Below, one piece after another: positions 47,759-57,534 of a DNA stretch of 64,000 bases. The number at the start of each line of letters is the position of its first letter. Positions within the stretch are counted from its first letter, which is position 1. The position numbers and the translations under genes are program-made. This DNA is from Celoporthe dispersa (taxonomy: Eukaryota > Ascomycota > Sordariomycetes > Diaporthales > Cryphonectriaceae). The notes under the pieces are model-generated. The model did no database searches. It worked only from the letters and a program-made list of their open reading frames with translations, and was not told the DNA's origin. The stretch lies in contig WAID01000002.1 in assembly GCA_016584495.1 (NCBI GenBank), positions 1,116,001 to 1,180,000 on the forward strand, in the 5' to 3' direction.

Positions 47759-48752
47759 ATGGATTACATCGAGAAGCTCAAGCACAAGGTATCCGGAGAC
47801 GACACCCAGGGACATCCCTCGGAGCCAGCCGCTGCTCAAACGGGCCAGACAGCTGAGGCCCCCACGCCCTCTTGCAGAACGATGCTGAGCCGGACAGAGA
47901 CTTGATTGGACGTCTCATAGCCGGCACTGGACATCACGGCAGCCACCACGAGCCTACAGAACCCAAGCACGACCAGCGGAGCCTCCTAGATAGGCTCAAT
48001 CGCAAGGAAGAGAGGGAGAAGAAAGCGATTGAGCTGGTCAAGCACGAAGCGGAACTCCACTACAAGCTGAAGAGGATCGCCGAAGAGAAGAAGGAGAACG
48101 AGAGCTTCATGGACAGGCTCAAGGACCACTTCGACGGCGAGGGGCCAGAGGGCCATGTTCATAAGCACGACGTCGCTGACAAGCCCAGCTTCCTGGACAA
48201 GATCACCGGAAAAGAGGCGCGGGAGAAGAAGGCAGCAGAGTTGGACCGTGAAGAGGCCGAGGTACGGGCAGAGCTTGAACGGGTCGAGCATGAGAAACGG
48301 GAGAACGAGGGTATTCTTCAACGGCTCAAGGATCACTGGGATGACGACGACAAAACCGACAAACAGACGCACGACCACGAAAAGCCGAGTCTCCTCAACA
48401 AGATCACCGGCAAGGCTGCTGAGGAAGAGCGAATGCGACGGGAAGAAGAGAACAAAACTGCCCTCGACAAGATGAAGGATCGACTGAAGGAAGAGATGGG
48501 CGGTGGCCGAAAAGCTGAGGAGAATGAAGACTTTCTTGACAAAGGTAAGGTGCCTTGAAGTCTCCCAACCCCAGACATCCTACATAATCGACACGACTGA
48601 CATGAGATTCAGCCATTGACTCCTTCCAGAAGCATGTGCTTCAAGAAGGAGACCAAAGCAATGAGAGCGCATTGGAGCAATTGAAAGATGAGCAGATTGC
48701 AAATGCTATCCGGCGTCAACTGCACATGCGGGACAAGAAAACTGATGACTGA
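47759..48752 (+). CDS. Charged protein with three internal repeats, fungal, unknown function
   Basis: Start MDYIEKLKHK at 47759. The last intron 48545-48612 (GTAAGG..TTCAG) joins EDFLDKG to AIDSFQKHVLQEGDQ and the end DKKTDD. The body is highly charged (Lys/Glu/Asp/His) and contains three imperfect copies of a 45-55-residue unit starting SLLDR/SFLDK/SLLNK and ending MDRLKDHF/LQRLKDHW/MKDRLKEE, predicted helical. The C-terminus (HVLQEGDQSNESALEQLKDE) recalls a family of small fungal proteins without assigned function. The N-terminal part has two readings. One is an 89-base intron 47789-47877 (GTATCC..TTGCAG) that keeps phase. The other is continuous coding through KVSGDDTQGHPSEP with one base missing in the C-rich stretch near 47860; this gives about 308 residues. 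No signal peptide or membrane helix. Confidence 0.75.
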
Positions 48753-49707
48753 GCTTCTCATGACTCTCAAATTATCAATTTAGCCCATCTCAAACTCATA
48801 GTATTAAAGTTATCTTGGTGTATGGATGTCTGCATAGCAAATGGCTAGTAGCATGAGTTTAGTTCAGAGCACCTGACTGCTTAGTACTAAGGATATCAGG
48901 CAATACAATACAATTTCAATTTTTTTTCTTCTTCATAGTCGTGCTGATTTTAACAGAAATCTGTAGTACCCTGTGCAAGTGAAGCGATGCGAATTATAGA
49001 TTGTATTTTCGCCTGACACTCATCTACCTAGTTGTAATTACTCGAGGAGACAACACCATATACATATCTTCACAAGGAGGGTACATAAGCTTAAACTAAT
49101 TCTTTTTTAAAAGCATAGCTACTTAATGATAGTAGACATGACGGTTAGAAGTAGTAGCGATAATTATAAGTTACATTTTTCGAGTTAGCTTTGATATAGG
49201 CCAGAGGACGTTTTTGGTTCTGTAATCAATCTTCATGTTGAAATCTTCTAGAGGAGAGAAAATGGTGGCTTCAAAGAGGCCTCTTTGTATGCATTCGGGC
49301 TAGATCAGGATTGGAAAGAACTTTTGTACAGTAAATGCTGTTGTGATTATTGTGGCAGAGCAAGAGTACTAAAGTTATCACCTTTTGTACCATTGCTTTG
49401 GGTTTCTCTATGACTCTCTAGCCTGAGCCAATGGAAGAAGCCTAGTTCATCCAGGCAGGCAACAATATAATCATTTGAGCCATGAAAAATTATAATTTGT
49501 AAAAGACTAGAATATCTCCGGGGTCTTATTAGCTGCAGTATTAATTAGAAGCTGGGCCAGATAACCTCAGCCATGATACTGCAAGAGATCTCATCGATGT
49601 GTGATATAGTCAATTATGTTCTTGGGAGTACAAATATATCTATCAAAATATAGAACGGGTGAATCGAATTTAAACCGTATGACAACGATCCGGTAGACGT
49701 GGACGTT
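48753..49707. other. AT-rich intergenic block
   Basis: About 950 bases, visibly richer in A/T than the flanking genes, between the 3' ends of the repeat protein (plus) and the FAD oxidase (minus). No gene or repeat unit was recognised. The composition would be consistent with an old, mutated element, but nothing specific identifies one. Confidence 0.45.
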
Positions 49708-51590
49708 CTAGCTTGTCTTGCAGAGCCGCCAATCCGGAGTGATCTCCCACCCCTCACTTCCCACAGCTGTCTGACCCCAAAAGGTCCCGGTCGGATCATA
49801 CTTCTGCTTGATCTGCAGGAGCCGCGCGTAATTGGCGCCGTAGAATACCTTCTGCCAATTAGGCTGGTTCCTGTCGGCTTCGTTCAGATATGCCGCGCCC
49901 CCTGGCGTGAGCGCTTCAATAGCCGGGGACAGCACGTCTGTGATGGTATTCTGACCCACAACGTTTGCTGTCATGTTATACATGTCATAGACCCTATGGT
50001 CATTGGTGTTAGTAAGGTCACAAAGCTGGTTTCGCGATCGTCCGGGTGGCCACACTTACACTCCATAGAACGCGAGGAACACAGAATCGCGCCATTGAGG
50101 GTTGACAGAATTGGGAGAGGTTGGCGGCTTCGCAACATCCATGCTGACGCCAGCAAAGATTCCACCGTTGTCCAACATGTATTTGATGGCGCTGGCCAGA
50201 CTGGACGCAGACTTGTTTGAAGCCACAAGCGAGTTTGGCACGATGCGGCCACCTATATTCATTTCAGTGATATTCATGTCTGGATTCATTGCATAGAATG
50301 CATCCTGAAATGTTGAGTAATCGGCGGTCGAGTAACCTGTAAAAAAAAAAAAAAAAATCCAATCTTAGTACCAAGATTTATCAAGGCTGCCCTTGAGGGG
50401 ATAGGGGAAATCATTCACTGACTGTAAACTATGCCGCTCTGGTTCAGGGCCGCGATTGTAGGCCGCAGCAGTTGTCCGAGCTGCTGAGCGGTCCCGCCTG
50501 GAAGATAGGTCTGAGGCAGCACGAAGATATTGCCTGGGATGACCTGCCAGTATGCTGTACCGCCAGCCTTCAGGATTGCGGGCAGGTTCTGGAGAAAGGC
50601 TGTGATGATACTCCAGAAGGCATCTGTCGAATCCGTAAATTGGAGGACGGCACCAGCTGTCGCCATGTTAGGGTGAAGCTTGACTGTCATGGAGAGCACG
50701 ACGCCATATGTGCCGCCACCGCCACCTGTCAGCGCCCAGTACAGATCCTCATTCTCTGTTGGTGTCGCGGTCAGAAGCCGCCCGTCGGCCGTGACCACCT
50801 CCCACTCCAGGACCTGGTCAACTGCCAGGCCAAACTGGGATGCGAGCGGTGATGTTCCGCCTCCCTGGGTGTAGCCACCCGCAATTCCCACGGTCGGGCA
50901 GTCTCCCTCCACGACAACGTAGCCCTCGGCATTGGCGAATGCCTGCGCCTCGCCAGCCTGGACACCAGCACCAAGCCTGACGGCCTTCCCGGTGTATGCT
51001 GCAGACTCGTAGTCGAGAATGGCTTTGTCCTTGATGTTATGGGTCCAGATCGCTAGGGCGCCGGCACCAGATGACTTTCCCAGATAGTCGTGGCCTGTAT
51101 TCCGAATAACCAGCCTCACGTTATGCCGCTGCGCAAAGGCTATAGCACTAGCATAGTCGGCGGCCGTCGAGGCGTTCACGGCGTACTGGACATAAGCACC
51201 AATGACACATTGGGCATCGCGACCAGTGAACGGGTCGCAGCTCATGTTGGCAAAGTACCCGGCCATGGTTGAGTGTGTGGTCTGGTCGTGAAGGGTCGGC
51301 ACAACCCAGTTGTCCTGGATATAGGCGCACAGTTCGGCATCATAGCTGACGCCAGGGAAGTCGTCGTGGCAGGGACTCGCGATGGGCACCGTTGCGATCA
51401 GCCTCCCGCCGACGGTGCTGTTCAGCGATGTCCAATCATCTGACGATGGCCAGCAGGTGTCTCCTGGAAAGCAGCGGCAGGTCTGGTTCGACTGTGACGA
51501 CCTGGCGATCCAGACGGCTCCTATCACGGCCGCAACCGCGGTCCAGGCTACCATCTGGACCTGCGTCTTTGTTAGTATCCTGCCCGACAT
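49708..51590 (-). CDS. FAD-linked oxidoreductase, berberine-bridge/PCMH type
   Basis: Exons 51590-50423, 50336-50060 and 49993-49708, introns 50337-50422 (poly-T before TTACAG) and 49994-50059; 576 residues. An N-terminal hydrophobic segment (MVAWTAVAAVIGAVWIA, residues 13-29) is a signal anchor or signal peptide. The FAD-binding PCMH domain has VIRNTGHDYLG (His167, the usual 8-alpha-histidyl attachment site) and EGDCPTVGIAGGY (Cys231, the usual 6-S-cysteinyl site), so the flavin is probably bicovalently attached. GGGGGTYGVVLSMTVKLHP and the C-terminal BBE segment (NYARLLQIKQKYDPTGTFWG) complete the family. Such enzymes carry out oxygen-dependent oxidations and oxidative ring closures and are frequent in fungal metabolite clusters. 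It lies beside a UbiA-type enzyme and a P450, which fits a tailoring role; the substrate is unknown. Confidence 0.93.
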
Positions 51591-53216
51591 TTTGAATTTC
51601 TTCCTCTCTTCTTTTCTTTCTCGTCTATCGGGGCTAGAGCTGCGCCTCTCAATGCGACGTATAGGATGACCTGGATATGGACGGGGTGGGGGATAAATAT
51701 TAGAGGGAGGATTAAGAGAATGTAAGACAGACTACTTTGTTTATTTACAGCCGAGGAGCTCGAATGCTGCAGTATGGCAGCGGGAATGTTGATCCGTCCT
51801 GGCGAATGAACAAAGACAAGAGCGCTGTTGAATCAGGGGTCCAGGGGTAAGTAGCACTGTAACTGCATATGCACGTTTCGTGCCGCTCGTGGTGGTGGCA
51901 CAAATGCAACGTCGGCCTGCTTATATACGAAAAGGCAACTCTTGGATTTGTCCTCTTTGTTGACTCTTCAGCTGCGCATACTATCGAGCAGGGCATTTCG
52001 CCCAGCAGTCCCACCGAGTCCTTCATCTTTGAGAGAAGCTGGTCGCCTGTCGCCGCTTTCTTGCGCCCTGGGATCCATCCATCACCTTGCCAGTGTGCGC
52101 GGACAGAGAGACTAAAGGAGGCCGGGTCGCCAGGCGATCATATTCCTTCGATGTTTAGACGAGCAATAGTCAGGCCAGGCCCAAGGCATTGGTAATTACT
52201 GCAGCACAAACAGGGCTCAGGCTGTTGGCCGGCACCCCCACGGCATCCTTTCGATTCTAGCATGGTGTGGCATAATTAAGGTGCGCGGGAGGGACACTGT
52301 CCTAATGCCGTGTAACACCGTACGAATATGCGGAATGGTCTTAATAATCCTCAGGATGGCTAGGCGCTAGAGTGGTAGAAGGAATGGATTATTCGGCTTC
52401 CCACATGACACCAAAAGATGACCGCGGCCACGTTTTCGCAGATCGTTCAAGGACATAACAAAGTGACACTCGACCGTCCCCCGGCCATCGGATCTCGCTG
52501 CTGTGGTCGGGACTGACCAATAATACTCTGGCCCCGCCACCTCGCCACCTCGCCTCGACACGCACCTAGACAGCCTTCAGGTGCCTGTAGCAAGTAAGCC
52601 TGTAGCTGTACCAAATTTAAGTAATCCCGGCCACACCCAAATTCTTTTCTTCTTTTTCCCTTTCTCTCTGTCTGCTTTCTCCGTAGCGAGTAAGACCTTG
52701 CTCGCTCATCCTCGAGAAAATAGGCCTAGGCCATCCTACCCTCCATCATCCGCTGCGGTAGTAAGCCGCTATGACGGTGTGATGTGGAATACCAGACTAT
52801 CTTACCAAAGCTATTGTAGAGACTAAAGATGAGGTTGTTGTTGTTTTTTCTCTTCATTTTTTTTTTTCAAGTGAGACACTCATCTTCGATAAAATGTCTC
52901 TCTCTCCGTGTGTGTGTGTGTGTGCGTGTGTGTATGTGTGTGTGTGACTACCGCTGCCGGAGTTATAGCTTTGTAATATGTTCCTACAGGGTTGGATTTC
53001 CTAACGCACTCCTCTGTACCAGGAGGTTGCTTTTTTCGAGTCCACCCTCGGCATGATATCCCTGTGCCTCCGGGGCCCTGAGCTGTCAGCTCCGATTATA
53101 AGCTGCAATCGCCATTACATCTTGTCCTGGTGGCGCTGTCACACCCTCACAGCTCTTCCTCCTTTCATCCGGGTCCGGATGTCTTCCAAGGACGAGCAAG
53201 GCTTCAAGCGGCGATA
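51591..53216. other. Divergent intergenic region
   Basis: 1.6 kb between the FAD oxidase (minus) and the rhodopsin-domain gene (plus), containing both promoters. A long GT-rich microsatellite lies at 52908-52946, preceded by a T-run at 52858-52868. No gene seen. Confidence 0.45.
52908..52946. repeat. GT-rich microsatellite
   Basis: Nearly continuous GT dinucleotides with two single-base interruptions, upstream of the rhodopsin-domain gene. Confidence 0.85.
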
Positions 53217-54561
53217 ATGACGGTCTACTCGCAGGGAGGTCTCAACCTTTTGGTGTGGACATGCGTCTTCACGGTCCTTGATACCGTCTTTGTATGCTTC
53301 CGCTTCTGGGCTGCCCGCCTCATCGCACGAAAGGTCGGCGCCGACGATTACCTGATCATCTTCTCTCTTGTCAGTCCGCCTTTTCTCCCTTCTTCTTCTC
53401 TTGGCTTGTGCCGTCGCGGGGCGTGAGCGGGGGTCTGACTGACTCTGATCAAGGTGAACACATACGCTCTGAGCGGTGTGATGATATGGGCCATCTTCAA
53501 TGGCATAGGCAAACACGAGACGGAACTCACTCCTTCGCAGCTCACCGTCGCCCTCAAGGTGATACCAGCCGCCTATGTAACATGGACCCTGAGCACGGCG
53601 GCCTTTAAGCTTTCGGTCTTGTGTCTTTACAACCGACTCTTCTCTATCCCGATCGTCAAGCGCTTGTCCTATGGCCTCATGGGCTTGGTGTGCGCCTACT
53701 GCATAAGCTTTCTGGTTGTGTTTCTTACAACATGCACACCCGACATCTCGCAGCTGTGGAATCCTCGACCAGATGGCCACTGCCGCGACTTGAACATTGG
53801 CCAGTTGGGCTCTGTTAGCACCAACCTGGCTCTCGATGTCTTTATCATCATCTTGCCTATGCCCTTCCTCTGGAATCTGAAAATGCGCCTGCGTAACAAG
53901 GTTGTAATAAGTTTTGTCTTCAGTCTGGGCTGCATGTAAGTCAAGCCCTGATTCATGAAAAGAACTACTTGTATCACCAAAATGTCCTAGTGGTACCTTG
54001 TATGTGCATAGACCCCAATGTGGCTGACGATTCCTTCATAGAACGATCGGCATTATGATCTGGCGGATTTACGACCTCGTCTCGAGCGCAAACAACCCAA
54101 ACTCCGACTTCGTACAGGGTGAGCCCGAGCTTGCCCTCACAACGGCACTCGAGCTGTGGATCTGTATCATCATCGCCTGCATACCGACTCTGGGACCTCT
54201 GGTCAAGGCCTACGTGGCACCCGTCGTCACTAAGATCTCTGTATCCGGGGGATCAGGTGGTGCCACTCCGGTAAAGCATAGCATCATTACATTCGGCAGA
54301 CTGGGACCTTCGGGTCGACGCAGAAACATGTATACGACGATGGAGGGAAGCCAGGTGTCCATCCGCGGCCGTGATGACCTTGAGGCCCACTCGGGTGGTG
54401 CCGCGAACCCTATATCGTCTCAAGACGATGCTTTCACGACGACAAAGGTCACCAGTGGTCGGAATAATGCCGTGGAGCTTGATATGCTGCAGCCTCAGGG
54501 TGGAATCCATGTTCAAAAAGATGTGGAGACTTACCAAGGCCCAAGAGGTCAAGCCCTGTAA
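53217..54561 (+). CDS. Pth11-like rhodopsin-domain integral membrane protein
   Basis: Three exons, 53217-53369, 53454-53935 and 54042-54561; introns GTCAGT..CAAG and GTAAGT..CATAG; 384 residues. The first ATG of the frame (MTVYSQGGLN) is followed by about seven hydrophobic segments. The fungal rhodopsin/SAT-type domain is indicated by FRFWAARLIARKVGADDYLI at the first loop, TAAFKLSVLCLYNRLF, FLTTCTPDISQLWNP with the usual Cys, GSVSTNLALDVFIIILPMPF and TALELWICIIIACIPTLGPL. The cytosolic C-terminus (about 100 residues) is Ser/Thr/Gly-rich. The family includes Pth11-like receptors and metabolite-cluster membrane proteins. It lacks the CFEM head seen in Pth11 itself. It may be a receptor or a membrane accessory protein for the nearby pathway. 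Confidence 0.9.
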
Positions 54562-55048
54562 TCGCCAACAGACAGAGGGAGCCCGTTTGACAGATTGGCC
54601 GGAGTTGAGTGTTACGATAGAAGGCAATGTGGTAGTGATACACGCTGAATTAGACCATGGCGCGCAATTGTTTGGCAAGGAAGCCTAGAAGTGTGGGTTC
54701 GATCTTGGAACACGGCGAGACCCAGACCGTCAGCACATTTTAACTCAGGATTAATTTTACACGAAACTTTCAAGTTTCTTCTTGTCGGTCGATGTTATGA
54801 TTTATTACCATGGGTTTCATTAATTGCGGCCGATGGAATTTAAGCTGATACTCAAGGAACTGGTGGTATATCACATTGAGAACTCAGGGAAAGGGGAAGG
54901 AAAAAGATTTCTATCTAGAACCTCGCTGCTGGGAAGAGCTAATTACATGTGAATGATAGATAACGTGGACCATGCCTCAGGTTGTCACCGGAGGGGACAC
55001 TGGCGTGTCGATCATTCTTTAGAGCATAGTCGCTGTGATGATACACGC
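54562..55048. other. Convergent spacer
   Basis: About 490 bases between the 3' ends of the rhodopsin-domain gene and the UbiA-type gene; AT-rich around 54740-54960. No gene seen. Confidence 0.45.
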
Positions 55049-56002
55049 TCAAGAGATTAGCCTCAAAAGCGGCAGAGTGTAAAGAGAAGCATGCCAAAGA
55101 CACCACCATCTCCAAGTGCGAGCATCACCTTGTCTTGACGAGCAAATGAACATCACCCGCAGCGTTACAACCGCAGCCAGCGAAAGGTAGAAGAAGCTGA
55201 GTACAGGCCCCAACCGCCAGAAGAAGATGCTCACGCACGACCAGAAGCACACAAAGAAGGCGATTGATGTCCGAGAGAAGTGCTCGCCGAGGAAGAGCAC
55301 GATCGTTTTGCGGCCGCGCGTCCGATCCCCTTCGCGGTCTTTCAGGTCCTGTACCTGCATCGTGGTCAGGATGACACCGCTGATGAGTGTGGTCCAGGCA
55401 ATGCCGAGTGTGCTGAGTGATCGCCCCGGGCCGACCGCAACCTCGAGGGATCCGCTGTTGAACATGCCGTACGCCACCGAGATAATAATCTCGCGCACGA
55501 ATACCTCGTCCCCGCCGCCCAGGTCGTTGTACATCCATGTGAGGATATGAATCATTATGCCCTGCCGCCAGACACCGAGGAGGTAGTTCAGCGCCAGTGT
55601 CACCGGCACGGCGGCCAACGTTAGGCGACGGGTCTCGTCTGTGGTGATCTTGCCCTGGGGGATTGGACGCCACGGCTTGTTGATGCGGTCCTCAGCTACG
55701 GAGCTAGGGGCTCGTTGGTTGGCGAGGTCAAAGACGAAGAGGTTCCCGACGTTGAAGGCCAGAATTCTGGGAAGACGGCGCAGGAGTTGTGATAGTGAAA
55801 GTGTGCTGGAGAAGGGATGGCTTTCGACCAGGACCGGCGAGGCGAGAGCGCCGAAGAAGCCAAATGCAGTATTGGGAACCGCAAAGGTGAAGAAGTCGCT
55901 CTCGATGAAATTCCACAGCAGGCGCATTGAGAACAGAGATCCCTGTGTCAGCTGCTGGAGAACGACAAGTGTCTTCAACGCTGGGCTTGGGGGTTGCATC
56001 AT
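55049..56002 (-). CDS. UbiA-type membrane prenyltransferase / terpene cyclase family
   Basis: A single exon, 317 residues from the ATG at 56002 (MMQPPSPALKTL). The frame is open to a TTG at 56083 but has no earlier ATG, so a short upstream exon is possible. About eight hydrophobic helices. The first UbiA metal motif region is NVGNLFVFDLANQRAP (residues 84-99) followed by EDRINKPWRPIPQGKIT (104-120). The second is QVQDLKDREGDRTRGRKT (about 216-233), keeping the DxxDxxxD spacing. The first motif is FDLANQ instead of the canonical NDxxD. That form, with ESDFFTFAVPNTAFGFFGAL near the start, is what I associate with fungal UbiA-type membrane terpene cyclases (the fumagillin Fma-TC class) rather than with ubiquinone or heme prenyltransferases. 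Likely substrates are prenyl diphosphates; the product cannot be predicted. Divergent from a P450 across 1.5 kb. Confidence 0.87.
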   Translation of the reverse strand: MMQPPSPALKTLVVLQQLTQGSLFSMRLLWNFIESDFFTFAVPNTAFGFFGALASPVLVESHPFSSTLSLSQLLRRLPRILAFNVGNLFVFDLANQRAPSSVAEDRINKPWRPIPQGKITTDETRRLTLAAVPVTLALNYLLGVWRQGIMIHILTWMYNDLGGGDEVFVREIIISVAYGMFNSGSLEVAVGPGRSLSTLGIAWTTLISGVILTTMQVQDLKDREGDRTRGRKTIVLFLGEHFSRTSIAFFVCFWSCVSIFFWRLGPVLSFFYLSLAAVVTLRVMFICSSRQGDARTWRWWCLWHASLYTLPLLRLIS

Positions 56003-57534
56003 GGCGCTGAAACTTGCCCAATAACCTGACCTAGCCGTGCCGAACAGATATCCAGAAGCCGGTGTCGGAGAGCCTGGGACCAAGGGCGTATGTGGTGGAT
56101 TGTGTAGCCCTTAAAAGCGGCGTAGTTTTCAATGAATGCAACCCACGGCGCAAGGCCTCCGCCGAAGAGATGGCTAGACGCGCGATATTTGGCGAGCGGC
56201 TGGCAAGTTCGTTTACCCTTCCTTCTTTAGCCACCGTTGGAACTTTGTTAGCCGTGGGTCCTCTTGAGTGATGTAGGATTATGATATAAAAATTGCATTT
56301 TGCTTCTTCTGGGCCAAGAGTTAAATTTATGACCCCTCCCCCACTCTTCCCCCCTAAATGCGCAAGGTGCCTTGCACCTGTACAGACATGCAGGCGATGG
56401 GCATCGAGAGGTCTGGTGCCAAGGAAGGTGGGCAAAAAGCCTCGGGGGTTTTGTCTAGTCCGCTTTGATGGAGTGATGTATCATAAGCTGGCAAGATGCC
56501 ACGTCGGATGGTCTGGAGCAGGTGCCTCTCGCGTCTAGTCTGAAAGGACATCCCGGGAGCGAAGCGGTCACTTCGACCGTGATGTTGTATTATAGTATTC
56601 TGACATGCATTTTTTGCATCTCGTAGATTACTAGGTGTTACATCGCCTCCTCAGGCCGTCATCAAGAGCTCCACTGTGATGCGTTAGGATTCACTAATAT
56701 ATGGTGAGGTCGATCGTCTGCTGGAGCTTCCTTAGCCGCGACCATTTCAGATTCCACAATTCGGCACTGCAAGAAAGCCCTTGTTGTTAAGGAATACTTA
56801 AACAGTAAGACAGGCGGTAAACGCTTGGAGCCGACGGGTCGCATTAAGTAGGCAGGTCGGATGCGACAGTGTGAAGAGAGACCTGCATGGAAAATGGGGG
56901 CGATCGAATACATATCGCCTGTACTTTTGGCGCGTAATTGTTTCTTCAGCTTGTCTCCTCCCCCGTGCAGGCCAACGGCAGCACTAGTGTTTTTGCTTTG
57001 AAATCCCGCGGCATGGCTGGTGTCTCTACTTCTACACTATCCATAAGCCAAGCGGGCTTTATGTATCAGGGTTACACGCGGCCCAGAGTAAGAGGTCGGA
57101 AGGATCATAAGATATGTCGCTAACAACGTCTGGTCTGCATGGGTACCGCGGCTGCGCTACAGCAATGGCTAGGCAATATAGAATGATTTACCCAACACGA
57201 AAGAGTTTGAGAATATGTAACCCACACCTCTCCATTCAGAAGAAGATCAGCGCGCGGCCTGTGTGGAACGGCCCAAAGAAGACAGCACAGTCTTCCCACG
57301 AGCTACGCGATCCAACGCTGTCTGCTGCCGTGCCTTGGCGAAAAACGCAACCTTTTCCTGCACAGTAGGCTTAATCATTAAGCACACTGCGTGACTGACA
57401 AGGTTCCGGTCTCCAACATAAAGGGAACCTGCTGTCCAAAAATCCGAGACGAGACACCCGGCTCTATGTTCTATGGTTATTGTGCCTCTAATTCCTGTTC
57501 AACCATATAGACTAGCGAGGACTTGCATTTCATC
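56003..57534. promoter_or_regulatory. Shared divergent promoter region of the UbiA-type and P450 genes
   Basis: 1.5 kb between two head-to-head genes of a probable pathway. No convincing gene lies in it. No regulator binding site was identified with confidence. Confidence 0.4.

Noticed and set aside
56031..56435. 134-codon minus-strand frame just upstream of the UbiA-type gene
   Set aside because: Tested as a 5' exon; no splice pair joins it in frame to the membrane protein and its composition is not coding-like.
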